DNA from: Clostridiales bacterium UBA4706
GTDB lineage: Bacteria > Bacillota > Clostridia > Oscillospirales > Oscillospiraceae
Assembly (NCBI GenBank): GCA_002404605.1
Contig: DHKA01000055.1
Coordinates: 4,284-32,277 of the forward strand
DNA length: 27,994 nt
Reading direction: 5' to 3'
Shown one piece after another: positions 7,643 to 14,423 of this stretch (its first letter is position 1; every line of letters begins with the position of its first letter). Made by a program: the position numbers and the translations under genes. The notes beneath the pieces are model-generated. The model saw only the letters and a program-made list of their open reading frames with translations. It searched no databases and was not told the origin of the DNA.

Positions 7643-8035
7643 TCAGCGCTTCCGGTCAAATCGATGTCCGCAGCGGGGGCAGGTGACATGAATGCGGCCC
7701 TTGCCGCGCGGCACGCGCAGGTAGCTGCCGCAGCCGGGACAGGAGAAAAACCGGTAATCGCGGCTCTGCTTCGCGCGCTGCGGCGCGCCGGAGATCTTTT
7801 CCTTGGCACGGTCATACGTTTTGCGTGCCGTCAGATCCTCCATCTGCCGCACGGTGAGATTGCGGGAGAGCGTCCGGAACAGGGCGTAGCCCGCCATGAC
7901 CGGCGGGAGAATGCCTACCCACCCCGAGAGCAGCAGATTTACCCCGGCGATCACCGCCGCGATGCGGAAGAGATGCTTATTGAGAAAGTCCACGCCGTTG
8001 CGCCCGAGCATGAACATATTCAGCCGTGTCCGCAC
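7643..8035 (-). CDS. Small membrane protein with C-terminal zinc ribbon
   Basis: 130-aa protein of unknown function. A hydrophobic hairpin (about residues 22-52, IAAVIAGVNLLLSGW and ILPPVMAGYALF) suggests one or two membrane spans. The C-terminus carries two CxxC pairs, FFSCPGCGSYLRVP and VTCPRCGHRF, forming a zinc-ribbon knuckle like those of RNA-polymerase-type ribbons. A basic linker lies between. I chose the GTG at 8035 because a GGGGG run lies about 9 nt upstream and a good promoter precedes it; an in-frame ATG at 8017 is the alternative. It is transcribed towards rsmG, with the repeat between them. Confidence 0.7.
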   Translation of the reverse strand: MRTRLNMFMLGRNGVDFLNKHLFRIAAVIAGVNLLLSGWVGILPPVMAGYALFRTLSRNLTVRQMEDLTARKTYDRAKEKISGAPQRAKQSRDYRFFSCPGCGSYLRVPRGKGRIHVTCPRCGHRFDRKR

Positions 8036-8068
8036 AGTCCGCGCCCCCTTTCGTCCGGATATTTTATG

Positions 8069-8098
8069 ATTCTATCATGCCGGGGCGAAAGGCGTCAA
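8069..8098 (-). promoter_or_regulatory. Promoter for the zinc-ribbon membrane protein
   Basis: On the minus strand, TTGACG (8098-8093), an 18-bp spacer and TAGAAT (8074-8069), placed 34 bp before the chosen start. It matches a housekeeping sigma-A promoter. Confidence 0.65.
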
Positions 8099-8108
8099 CA
8101 AGCCGCTG

Positions 8109-8137
8109 GCATATTCTCCGCCGCCGCGCCATAAAAT
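8109..8137 (+). promoter_or_regulatory. Sigma-E-like sporulation promoter for spoIIP
   Basis: GCATATT (8109-8115), a 14-bp spacer and CATAAAAT (8130-8137). This fits the mother-cell sigma-E pattern KMATATT - 14 - CATACAMT with one mismatch. It lies 32 bp before the spoIIP start. SpoIIP is a known sigma-E target in Bacillus, so position and function agree. Confidence 0.7.
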
Positions 8138-8169
8138 AGGTAGTATCGATGGGCAAAGGAGGCGGAACG

Positions 8170-9300
8170 ATGAACCGGAAGGGGAAGCTGCTGTGCACGG
8201 CAATTATGGCGGCGCAGCTGGTGTTCCATGCCGGGGCGCTGGCCCAGCCGGTCGAGCGCGCCGCCGAGACGTATGAAAGCGGACGTCTCGGCGCGGCGCT
8301 GCTCGCGCTCGAACTCGGCGACGCGCACGCTTCCGGGCAGCTCCTGCTCGCGGACAACCTTCCGCTCGAAACTACGACACCGGAGATCACACCGGAGCCG
8401 GGAGAGGCGCCGTCCCCTGCGCCGTCCGAAGAACCGTCGCCGGAACCGACGGCTGCACCGCCGGAAGAACCTGCGCCCGAGCCTACCCCGGAACCGACTC
8501 CGGAACCGATGCCGGAGATCACGCCCGAACCCACGAGCGAGCCGACGCCGGAGATCGTGCCGTTCACGGACGATACGGGCGTGGAGATCCGGAACAAAAC
8601 GGATCTTGAAGCGGATATCGCCGCACTTATGGCCGAGCCGCTCGTGCAGAAGCTCGGCGCGGAGGGACCGCAGATTTTGATAATACATACGCACGGTACG
8701 GAGGCGTATCTCCCCGCGGCGGGCGAGGAATATACGCCGAGCGACCCCTACCGCACGACCGATCCGGAACGCTCGGTCATCCGCGTGGGCGACGCGCTGT
8801 GCTCCGTGCTCGAAGAGTACGGCCTTCGCGTGCTGCACGACCGCACACTCTACGATTATCCGAGCTACACCGGCTCCTACGAGCGCGCCGCGGCGTCCAT
8901 CGAGACGTATCTCGCCGAGTATCCGGATATCGCGCTCGTGCTGGACGTCCACCGCGACGCCATCGGCGACGAATCGACCGTCTACAAGACGTGCGCCGCC
9001 GGAAGCGGCATGGCGCAGGTGATGCTCGTGTGCGGCACGGACGAATATCTCGAACACCCCCTCTGGCGGGAAAATCTCAAGCTCGCGCTCGCAATGCAGG
9101 CCGCGGCGGTGTCGGCAAACGGCGCGCTCATGCGCCCGATCCATCTCGCGCCGGAGCGTTACAACCAACAGTATACGACCGGCTCTCTCATCATAGAAGT
9201 CGGCACGAACGGCAACACGCTCTCCGAAGCGCTCGCCGCCGCGGAGCTTTTCGGCCGCGCCGCAGGGGAAATGCTCGCTTCTCTCACCGCGCCGGGTTAA
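8170..9300 (+). CDS. spoIIP: Stage II sporulation protein P (peptidoglycan hydrolase)
   Basis: 376-aa SpoIIP, the amidase/endopeptidase that thins septal peptidoglycan during engulfment with SpoIID and SpoIIM. The N-terminus is a signal-anchor-like hydrophobic stretch. A Thr/Pro/Glu-rich linker (about 65-130, TPEPTPEP-type repeats) follows. The C-terminal hydrolase domain has ILIIHTHGTEAY, RSVIRVGDAL, the second histidine in VLDVHRDAI and the metal or catalytic Glu in LIIEVGTNGN. Start: ATG at 8170 with AAAGGAGG 7 nt upstream; an ATG at 8149 in the same frame lies before that ribosome site. It has its own sigma-E-like promoter. Confidence 0.93.
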   Translation: MNRKGKLLCTAIMAAQLVFHAGALAQPVERAAETYESGRLGAALLALELGDAHASGQLLLADNLPLETTTPEITPEPGEAPSPAPSEEPSPEPTAAPPEEPAPEPTPEPTPEPMPEITPEPTSEPTPEIVPFTDDTGVEIRNKTDLEADIAALMAEPLVQKLGAEGPQILIIHTHGTEAYLPAAGEEYTPSDPYRTTDPERSVIRVGDALCSVLEEYGLRVLHDRTLYDYPSYTGSYERAAASIETYLAEYPDIALVLDVHRDAIGDESTVYKTCAAGSGMAQVMLVCGTDEYLEHPLWRENLKLALAMQAAAVSANGALMRPIHLAPERYNQQYTTGSLIIEVGTNGNTLSEALAAAELFGRAAGEMLASLTAPG

Positions 9301-9360
9301 GAGCCGCGCCGATTGTCCATACTCCCTGTAAGGAACAAACCGAACAGGGAGGATATATTT

Positions 9361-9789
9361 ATGGAAGTTCAGGAGATCATGACGGCAAAAGTCATCACCG
9401 TCGGACAGGACGAGCCGGTCACGGCGGCGGCACGGTTGCTGCGCCGGTGGAATCTCGGCGCGCTGCCCGTGACGGACAGCACCGGACGGCTGCGCGGCGT
9501 GCTCACCGACCGGGACATCGTGATGCGCTGCCTTGCGCTGGACAACGACCCCGCGGACACGCGCGTTTCGGAGGTCATGTCCCGCGCGGTCGTGACGGCG
9601 CGGCCGGGCGACAGCGTGCAGAGCGCCGCCGCGCTCATGGCGCGCGAGCAGCTGCGCCGTCTGCCCGTGGCGGAAAACGGGCGGCTCGTCGGCATGGTGA
9701 CGGCGTGCGATCTCGCCCGGCGCGAAAAGCTCGACGCCGAATTTGCCGAGGCCATGCGCGGCATCAGCGCCAATCTGGTGCGGAAGTGA
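9361..9789 (+). CDS. Twin CBS-domain protein
   Basis: 142-aa protein made almost only of two CBS domains (about 8-60 and 72-130), each with the usual core: VTVGQDEPVTAAARLL then LPVTDSTGRLRGVLTDRDI, and VTARPGDSVQSAAALM then LPVAENGRLVGMVTACDL. Such stand-alone pairs bind adenine nucleotides and act as energy or ligand sensors. The partner is unknown. Start at ATG 9361 with AGGGAGG upstream; the TTG at 9313 is unlikely. It closes with its own terminator. Confidence 0.88.
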   Translation: MEVQEIMTAKVITVGQDEPVTAAARLLRRWNLGALPVTDSTGRLRGVLTDRDIVMRCLALDNDPADTRVSEVMSRAVVTARPGDSVQSAAALMAREQLRRLPVAENGRLVGMVTACDLARREKLDAEFAEAMRGISANLVRK

Positions 9790-9793
9790 GACG

Positions 9794-9823
9794 AAAAAAG
9801 GAAGGCTGCGGCCTTCCTTTTTT
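9794..9823 (+). terminator. Rho-independent terminator after the CBS protein
   Basis: AAAAAAGGAAGGC and GCCTTCCTTTTTT form a perfect stem with a 4-nt loop and a T6 tail, 5 bp after the stop. Confidence 0.92.
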
Positions 9824-9859
9824 ATATATCTGCCGGGGCGGGCGGAGCATATCCGGCGG

Positions 9860-9888
9860 TTGACAGGTGCGTACTCTTGCATTATAAT
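9860..9888 (+). promoter_or_regulatory. Perfect consensus sigma-A promoter of tetR
   Basis: TTGACA (9860-9865), exactly 17 bp, TATAAT (9883-9888). Both hexamers match the consensus at every base. An 18-bp palindrome lies just downstream at the expected transcription start. Confidence 0.85.
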
Positions 9889-9902
9889 GCTCAATATATA
9901 TC

Positions 9903-9920
9903 AAACAATATATATCGTTT
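9903..9920 (+). promoter_or_regulatory. Candidate TetR operator
   Basis: AAACAATATATATCGTTT is palindromic except for one symmetric pair. It overlaps the first transcribed bases of the tetR promoter. The 11-mer CAATATATATC also occurs twice here (9892-9902 and 9906-9916). Autorepression by the adjacent TetR protein is the natural reading; this is inferred. Confidence 0.6.
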
Positions 9921-9945
9921 GGCTTAACGGAAGAGGGTGGGGGCG

Positions 9946-10575
9946 ATGGCTCCGAAAAACAAGTTTACAAAAGAGGAAATGGTCGCGGCGGCGCTGCGCG
10001 TCGTGCGCGCGAAGGGGATCGACGGTCTGACCGCCAAAACGATGGCGGAGGAGCTCGGCACATCCACGCAGCCGGTCTTCACCGGCTTCGGTTCCATGGA
10101 CGGCGTAAAGGCGGAGGTCTACGCCGCAGCGATGAGCATATACGACCGCTACACGGCCGCAGGGCTGAAAGAGGCTGTTCCCTTTCTCGGCGTCGGGCGG
10201 CAGTATATCCGCTTTGCGCGGGATGAGCCGGAGCTTTACCGGCTGCTGTTTTTGACGTGGGCGCAGGAGTGCAGCGCCATACAGTCCATGCGGCATTTGC
10301 AGGAGACCGTCCGTCCGACGCTCATGGAGGTCTATCGCATCACGGCGGCGGAAGCCGACTTCTATTTCCGCGATCTTTGGCTCGTGGTGCACAGTCTGGC
10401 CACGCTGACCGTGACCGGCGGCTGCCCTTATTCCGAGGCGGAGACCGGCGAGATCCTGACGGGCTTCAGCCTCAGCATCTTCAAGGCCATCCGGGAGATC
10501 CCCGGCTTCGCTGCGGGAACGTTTGACCGCGACGCGGCCTTCCGTGCGCTTATCGGAAAGGCGGCGGTCGATTGA
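9946..10575 (+). CDS. TetR/AcrR-family transcriptional regulator
   Basis: 209-aa one-component repressor. The N-terminal HTH is typical: FTKEEMVAAALRVVRAKGIDGLTAKTMAEELGTSTQPVF, with the recognition helix around TSTQPVFTGF. The C-terminal ligand domain is helical, with a YIRFARDEPELYRLLFL block seen in the TetR_C WHG-like group. I prefer ATG 9946 over GTG 9937 because the G-rich ribosome site precedes it. It has a consensus promoter with a likely operator. It overlaps the next, decayed acetyltransferase gene by one base, suggesting it once regulated a modification or resistance gene there. Confidence 0.88.
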   Translation: MAPKNKFTKEEMVAAALRVVRAKGIDGLTAKTMAEELGTSTQPVFTGFGSMDGVKAEVYAAAMSIYDRYTAAGLKEAVPFLGVGRQYIRFARDEPELYRLLFLTWAQECSAIQSMRHLQETVRPTLMEVYRITAAEADFYFRDLWLVVHSLATLTVTGGCPYSEAETGEILTGFSLSIFKAIREIPGFAAGTFDRDAAFRALIGKAAVD

Positions 10576-10808
10576 TGGAGATCGGGCCATTGGACAGAGA
10601 AGCCTACGCGGGCAGGGAATTCACCGCCCCTTATAAAACGGGCGGCTATTATGATATCTGCGTTTGCGAGAGCGGTTTTTCGATCATCGGCATCGACCTC
10701 TATTCCTACGCCAACAACGATCCCAAACGTCACGAGGTCAGGAGGGGAATGGGAAAGAAACTGCGCTTGCGGTCTGCCGCAGTGCAAAGAAGGAGAAAAA
10801 ATCCATGA
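10575..10808 (+). pseudogene. GNAT-type acetyltransferase N-terminal remnant
   Basis: The first 33 or so residues (LDREAYAGREFTAPYKTGGYYDI and a following GFSI strand) resemble the N-terminus of small clostridial GNAT acetyltransferases related to the streptothricin type. The frame then runs into unrelated sequence (about 10690 onward) and stops after 77 residues. The acetyl-CoA-binding core is missing. The ATG overlaps the tetR stop (TGATG), so this was probably the second gene of the tetR operon. The GNAT link is recalled from pattern only. It could instead be a short novel protein. Confidence 0.5.
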
Positions 10809-11066
10809 AATACGGTCAGAGGCTGATTACCGGAAACGGCACGGAGATCCGGATCCGGAACGCTGCGGCCGCCGACGGCGCTGCGGTATTGGAAAACTTC
10901 AACCAAACGCACGCAGAAACCGACTATTTGCTCACGTACCCCAACGAAAACCGCTTTGACGTGGAGCAGGAGGACCGGGTTTGCGGAATGCGGCCGAAAC
11001 CCCAAGGGCTTCCGCTCGCGGACGGCGGGATATCAGGAAGTCATCTCCATGCGTCTGGAGCTGTGA
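10805..11066 (+). pseudogene. GNAT acetyltransferase with internal deletion and frameshift
   Basis: Begins with a good ribosome site (AAGGAG, 9 nt before the ATG) and a normal GNAT N-terminus: MKYGQRLITGNGTEIRIRN, then ENFNQTHAETDYLLTYP. After about residue 56 (DVEQE, near 10972) the frame shifts. In another frame from 10977 the typical C-terminus follows, GFAECGRNPKGFRS through YQEVISMRLEL, to TGA at 11064-11066. The middle of about 90 residues, including the acetyl-CoA P-loop (RxxGxG/A), is gone. So one deletion removed the catalytic core and broke the frame. It cannot make an active enzyme. Confidence 0.85.
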
Positions 11067-11253
11067 CGCGCCTGGAGCCTGGGCCTTTCCTTGCGGTTCG
11101 CGCCCGCTGCGGCGCGGCCGGGATTTTTCGACTTGTATGCTGCCGAACGATAGGTCGTTATGCTGTCGAAATACAAGAGAAGAAAAGCAGGGCAAAGCGC
11201 GTTCTGACGTAGACGGGCGCAGCTCGCTGGCATCGACAGCAAAGGAGGGGCGT
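11067..11253 (+). other. Non-coding or degraded stretch after the GNAT remnants
   Basis: 187 bp with no convincing gene, promoter or terminator. It lies between decayed genes and the DUF3795 gene, so it may hold gene debris. A ribosome site for the next gene (AAAGGAGGGG) is at 11241-11250. Confidence 0.4.
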
Positions 11254-11670
11254 ATGGATTTTAAAGAAAGGAACGCAAAAATGGAAGTAAACCATGAACA
11301 TAAGAATGAGCTCATTGCCTGCTGCGGGCTGGATTGCGAGACCTGCGACGCCAGGATCGCAACGATCACAAACAACGATGTCCTGCGCGAAAAAACCGCC
11401 GCTCTGTGGACAAAGCTCAACGGCGTAACGATCACGCCGGACGTGATCCACTGCACCGGCTGCCGCGTGGAGGGCGCAAAAACGCCGTTTTGCGACAAGC
11501 TCTGTCCCGTACATAACTGCGTTCGGGAAAAGGGGCTGGACACCTGCGCCGACTGTCCGCGGATGAATGAATGTCCGACGCTGGGGCGCATCGCCGCAAA
11601 CAGCCAGTTCGTTTTGGAAAACCTGAGAAAGCTCCGCAGCGAGGAGCGGCTGAGGCAGAACGAAGATTGA
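11254..11670 (+). CDS. DUF3795-family cysteine-rich protein
   Basis: 138-aa protein of the DUF3795 family, common in anaerobic Firmicutes, function unknown. It is rich in cysteine pairs placed as in the family: ACCGLDCETCDA near the N-terminus, CTGCR in the middle, then FCDKLCPVHNCVREKGLDTCADCPRMNECP. That arrangement suggests zinc or Fe-S binding. ATG 11254 has AGGAGG upstream; ATG 11281 is a possible shorter start (MEVNHEHKN). It is followed 4 bp later by the kinase-like gene, so they form one unit. Confidence 0.85.
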   Translation: MDFKERNAKMEVNHEHKNELIACCGLDCETCDARIATITNNDVLREKTAALWTKLNGVTITPDVIHCTGCRVEGAKTPFCDKLCPVHNCVREKGLDTCADCPRMNECPTLGRIAANSQFVLENLRKLRSEERLRQNED

Positions 11671-11674
11671 CACA

Positions 11675-12181
11675 ATGACGGTAAACGATACCGAATACGC
11701 CGTGCTCCGGCTCCTCGGAAAAGGCAAGGGCGGCTATTCCTATCTTGTCACGGACGGGGAGCGGGAGTACGTTCTCAAACAGATCCACCACGAGTCGTGC
11801 GAGTATTATACCTTCGGCGACAAGCTGCGATCGGAACTGCGTGACTATGAAACGCTGCGCTCTCTCGGCATCCCCATGCCGCGGCTGCTGGCCGTGGACG
11901 AGGCGCAAGAACGCCTTCTAAAGGAATATATCGCAGGGCCGACGGTCGCGGAAATGCGTGAGACTGGACGGATGGACGGGCGCTGGACGGAGCAGGTGCG
12001 CGTCATGTGCGCCGTTTTGTATCCGGCGGGGCTGAACATCGACTACTACCCCACCAATTTCGTCCCCCGCGGCGAGACGCTCTATTATATCGACTACGAA
12101 TGCAACGCCTATATGGAGCAATGGGACTTTGAGCATTGGGGCGCGGCGTACTGGACGGAGCCGCCGTCCGCGCCGAATTGA
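11675..12181 (+). CDS. Small kinase-like / phosphotransferase protein
   Basis: 168-aa protein with a compact protein-kinase-like layout. It has a glycine loop LGKGKGGYSYLV (15-26), an ATP-binding Lys35 in YVLKQI, a hinge LLKEYIAGPTV, a catalytic-loop equivalent NIDYYPTNFV (Asp123, Asn128) and a metal-binding Asp140 in YYIDYECN. All core residues are present although the C-lobe is very short. Such proteins are annotated as Ser/Thr kinase or aminoglycoside-phosphotransferase-like; the substrate is unknown. It sits 4 bp after DUF3795 and ends at a terminator. Confidence 0.8.
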   Translation: MTVNDTEYAVLRLLGKGKGGYSYLVTDGEREYVLKQIHHESCEYYTFGDKLRSELRDYETLRSLGIPMPRLLAVDEAQERLLKEYIAGPTVAEMRETGRMDGRWTEQVRVMCAVLYPAGLNIDYYPTNFVPRGETLYYIDYECNAYMEQWDFEHWGAAYWTEPPSAPN

Positions 12182-12187
12182 ACAAAT

Positions 12188-12220
12188 TGCCCGCCGGGAG
12201 ACCGGCGGGCAAAAATTTTT
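12188..12220 (+). terminator. Rho-independent terminator after the kinase-like gene
   Basis: TTGCCCGCCGG and CCGGCGGGCAA form the stem with a short loop. A5T5 follows, giving a T tract. It is 7 bp after the stop. Confidence 0.9.
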
Positions 12221-12230
12221 CAAAACCCTA

Positions 12231-12259
12231 TTGACAATCCGGGAATATGCTGCTATTTT
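12231..12259 (+). promoter_or_regulatory. Sigma-A promoter of perR
   Basis: TTGACA (12231-12236), 17 bp, TATTTT (12254-12259). The PerR/Fur-type box begins 8 bp downstream, covering the probable start of transcription. Confidence 0.78.
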
Positions 12260-12267
12260 AACAGTAA

Positions 12268-12282
12268 AGATAATTGTTATCA
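12268..12282 (+). promoter_or_regulatory. PerR/Fur-type operator (7-1-7)
   Basis: AGATAATTGTTATCA matches the Fur-superfamily 7-1-7 box TGATAAT-N-ATTATCA at 12 of 14 defined positions. An overlapping perfect repeat ATAATTG-N4-CAATTAT adds symmetry. Position just after the -10 implies autorepression of perR and its rubrerythrin partner. Confidence 0.75.
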
Positions 12283-12314
12283 ATTATGAAGTCCCACAGC
12301 GAAGGAGTTGCCAC

Positions 12315-12722
12315 ATGGAAAGCACCCGGCGGCAAAGCAAAAAACGTGACGCGATCCGCGAGATACTGCTCGCGTCGTACGATCACCCGAGCGCGGAGGA
12401 GATCTACCGGCGGCTCAAGTCGGATATTCCGGATCTCTCGCTCGGCACGGTGTACCGCAATCTTGCGCTCTTCCGCGAGGAGGGCAAGGCGATGAGCGTC
12501 GCCACGGTCGCGGGACAGGAGCGGTTCGACGGCCGGACGCACCCCCACGCGCATTTCATCTGCGAGAAGTGCGGCCGCGTGGACGATGTGGACGCGGTGC
12601 TGCCCGAAACGCTCGTCACCGGCGAAATGCCCGGCGAGGTGCGTTCCTGGGCGCTGACATTTTACGGAATCTGCCGCTGCTGCGCAGCGGACGATCATAA
12701 AGAAAACAAAGAGAAAAATTGA
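12315..12722 (+). CDS. perR: PerR-type peroxide-sensing Fur-family repressor
   Basis: 135-aa Fur-family regulator. All five regulatory metal ligands of Bacillus PerR have equivalents at matching spacing: His24, Asp72, His78, His80 and Asp91 (H37, D85, H91, H93, D104 in B. subtilis). Asp72 in RFDGR is the mark that separates PerR from Fur or Zur. The structural zinc cysteines are C83/C86 (CEKC) and C120/C123 (CRCC). HTH helix: SLGTVYRNL (42-50). ATG 12315 has AAGGAG 7-8 nt upstream; longer upstream frames lie in the terminator and promoter. The gene sits directly before reverse rubrerythrin, as in C. acetobutylicum-type peroxide defence. Metal-catalysed oxidation would release repression. Confidence 0.9.
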   Translation: MESTRRQSKKRDAIREILLASYDHPSAEEIYRRLKSDIPDLSLGTVYRNLALFREEGKAMSVATVAGQERFDGRTHPHAHFICEKCGRVDDVDAVLPETLVTGEMPGEVRSWALTFYGICRCCAADDHKENKEKN

Positions 12723-12741
12723 TTTGATGGAGGATCTTATT

Positions 12742-13311
12742 ATGAAAAAGTGGGTTTGCCCGGTTTGCGGTTATGTTTATGAAGGCGAAGAGCCCCCGGC
12801 GGAGTGCCCGGTGTGCCATGCCCCCGGCAGCAAGTTCACGCTGCAGGCGGAGGAGAAGACCTGGGCGGCGGAGCACGTCGTTGGCGTCGGCAAGGTGTTC
12901 GGCGCGGACGTTCCCGCCGAGGTGCAGGAAGAGATCATCGCCGGTCTGCGCGCCAACTTTGAGGGCGAGTGCAGCGAGGTCGGCATGTATCTGGCCATGG
13001 CGCGCGTTGCGCACCGCGAGGGCTATCCGGAGATCGGCATGTACTGGGAAAAGGCCGGTCTGGAAGAGGCCGAGCACGCCGCGAAGTTCGCCGAGCTCCT
13101 CGGCGAGGTCGTGACCGCTTCCACGAAGAAGAATCTTGAAATGCGCGTTGACGCCGAGAACGGCGCGACCGCCGGCAAGTTTGAGCTGGCGAAGCTCGCG
13201 AAGAAGTACAATCTCGACGCCATCCACGACACCGTGCACGAAATGGCCCGTGATGAGGCCCGGCACGGCAAGGCCTTCGAGGGTCTGCTCAAGCGCTACT
13301 TCGGCAAGTAA
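12742..13311 (+). CDS. Reverse rubrerythrin (rubredoxin domain first)
   Basis: 189-aa peroxide reductase of anaerobes. The rubredoxin domain is N-terminal: CPVCGYVYEG (Cys6, Cys9) and CPVCHAPGS (Cys22, Cys25), a four-cysteine Fe site. The ferritin-like di-iron domain follows, with EGECSEVGMYL, EEAEHAAKFAELLGE and the closing DEARHGKAFEGLL carrying the Glu/His ligands. Domain order is the opposite of classical rubrerythrin, which defines the reverse form. It reduces hydrogen peroxide with electrons from NADH via a partner oxidoreductase. Start 12742 has GGAGG 8 nt upstream; the ATG at 12727 precedes that site. It is 19 bp after perR and shares its promoter. Confidence 0.92.
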   Translation: MKKWVCPVCGYVYEGEEPPAECPVCHAPGSKFTLQAEEKTWAAEHVVGVGKVFGADVPAEVQEEIIAGLRANFEGECSEVGMYLAMARVAHREGYPEIGMYWEKAGLEEAEHAAKFAELLGEVVTASTKKNLEMRVDAENGATAGKFELAKLAKKYNLDAIHDTVHEMARDEARHGKAFEGLLKRYFGK

Positions 13312-13326
13312 GCTTCACTGTATACG

Positions 13327-13360
13327 AAAAAAGAGGAAGCCTGCGGGCTTCCTCTTTTTT
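13327..13360 (+). terminator. Rho-independent terminator after rubrerythrin
   Basis: AAAAAAGAGGAAGCC and GGGCTTCCTCTTTTTT make a perfect stem with a 3-nt loop and a T6 tail. Confidence 0.93.
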
Positions 13361-13366
13361 CGGCGC

Positions 13367-13389
13367 ATTTGGCAAACGATTTGCCAAAT
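13367..13389 (+). promoter_or_regulatory. Inverted repeat upstream of the DUF6951-like gene
   Basis: Two perfect 10-bp arms, ATTTGGCAAA and TTTGCCAAAT, separated by CGA. It lies 39 bp upstream of a TATAAT, where an operator or activator site would be. With no T run after it, a terminator role is less likely. The cognate regulator is unknown. Confidence 0.5.
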
Positions 13390-13405
13390 GAGGTCCGGAT
13401 AACCC

Positions 13406-13434
13406 CAGACACCCGGCTTCTCCCCGCCTATAAT
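13406..13434 (+). promoter_or_regulatory. Probable promoter of the DUF6951-like gene
   Basis: A consensus TATAAT (13429-13434) with a weak -35 CAGACA (13406-13411) at 17 bp. A weak -35 with a perfect -10 suggests an activated promoter, in keeping with the inverted repeat upstream. Confidence 0.5.
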
Positions 13435-13461
13435 GAGAAAAACCGAACGGGAGGATCACCC

Positions 13462-13782
13462 ATGACAAAGGTACGCATCGAGCCGGGCATCTGCGGCTTT
13501 ACGGCCATCGCGGAGGCGGAAGCCGCGGAGGACTTTACGGTGCATCTGCGCGTGGCGAGCGGCTGCGCCGCCGTGCAGGAGATGATGAAGGCGCTCGGCG
13601 GCACGTTCAGCGCGTTTGACGTCTGTCTCACCAAGCCGGGGATGGGGCCGTTTTATGCCTACGCTGCGGAGCATTTCCCCGTTCACGCCGCCTGTCCGGT
13701 CATCGCCGGGATCACCAAGTGCGCAGAGGCGGAATGCAATCTTGCCCTCCGGCAGGACGCCGGGATATTTTTTGAGGAATGA
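13462..13782 (+). CDS. DUF6951-like small protein
   Basis: 106-aa cytoplasmic protein that I recall as the DUF6951 family, function unknown. It begins KVRIEPGICGFTAIAEAEA and ends with a Cys-rich block, FPVHAACPVIAGITKCAEAECNLAL, whose HAACPV segment is the family's most constant part. The four cysteines there could bind a metal or form a redox pair. ATG 13462 has GGGAGG 7 nt before it. It has its own promoter; the gap to ppa contains another. Confidence 0.65.
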   Translation: MTKVRIEPGICGFTAIAEAEAAEDFTVHLRVASGCAAVQEMMKALGGTFSAFDVCLTKPGMGPFYAYAAEHFPVHAACPVIAGITKCAEAECNLALRQDAGIFFEE

Positions 13783-13803
13783 CGGGCGGAGCTCTCTTTC
13801 GTG

Positions 13804-13832
13804 TTGAAAAACGGACACCTTCGTGATATAAT
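13804..13832 (+). promoter_or_regulatory. Sigma-A promoter of ppa
   Basis: TTGAAA (13804-13809), 17 bp, TATAAT (13827-13832), 44 bp before the ppa start codon. Confidence 0.78.
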
Positions 13833-13876
13833 CCAATCCCGCCGCAAAGCGGCACTATTTTCCCGGAGGTAACGCC

Positions 13877-14413
13877 ATGAACGTCTGGCACGACATCGAC
13901 CCCGCGCGCATCAAGCCGGAGGATTTCCTCGCCGTGATCGAGATCCCCAAGGGCAGCAAGAAGAAATACGAACTGGACAAGCAGACCGGCCTGATCATTC
14001 TTGACCGTATTCTGTATACATCGACCCACTACCCCGCCAACTACGGCTTCATCCCCCGCAGCTACGGCGATGACGGTGACCCGCTCGACGTGCTCGTGCT
14101 CTGCTCCGAGGTGCTCGACCCGCTTACGCTCGTGCGATGCTACCCGATCGGGTATATCTCCATGCTCGACGGCGGCAAGAACGACGAGAAGATCATCGCC
14201 ATCCCCTTCTCCGACCCGAGCTACAACAAGTACCGCGATATCATGGATCTTCCCGACCATACGTTTGACGAGATGGCGCATTTCTTCACCGTTTACAAGG
14301 CGCTGGAGGGCAAGGAGGCAGTCGCGGGCGACGTGAACGGCCGCGAAGCCGCCGTGGAGATCATCAAGAGCGCGCTCGCGCACTACGACGAGTGCTTCGG
14401 AAACAAAAAGTAA
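13877..14413 (+). CDS. ppa: Inorganic pyrophosphatase, family I
   Basis: 178-aa soluble pyrophosphatase that hydrolyses PPi to two phosphates and pulls biosynthetic reactions forward. Diagnostic are IEIPKGSKKKYELDK, the HYPANYGFIP strand and the metal-binding signature GDDGDPLDVLVL with its aspartates, then the fourth Asp/Lys region near GKNDEKIIAIP. Length is normal. ATG 13877 has CGGAGG 8 nt upstream, with its own promoter and terminator, so it is monocistronic. Family I rather than family II is clear from these motifs. Confidence 0.95.
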   Translation: MNVWHDIDPARIKPEDFLAVIEIPKGSKKKYELDKQTGLIILDRILYTSTHYPANYGFIPRSYGDDGDPLDVLVLCSEVLDPLTLVRCYPIGYISMLDGGKNDEKIIAIPFSDPSYNKYRDIMDLPDHTFDEMAHFFTVYKALEGKEAVAGDVNGREAAVEIIKSALAHYDECFGNKK

Positions 14414-14423
14414 AAAGAAATGT

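Noticed and set aside
10680..10745. RHS-like motif IDLYSYANNDP in the first GNAT remnant
   Set aside because: The match is only about 11 residues, lacks the following DPxG and has no other RHS features; chance is likely.
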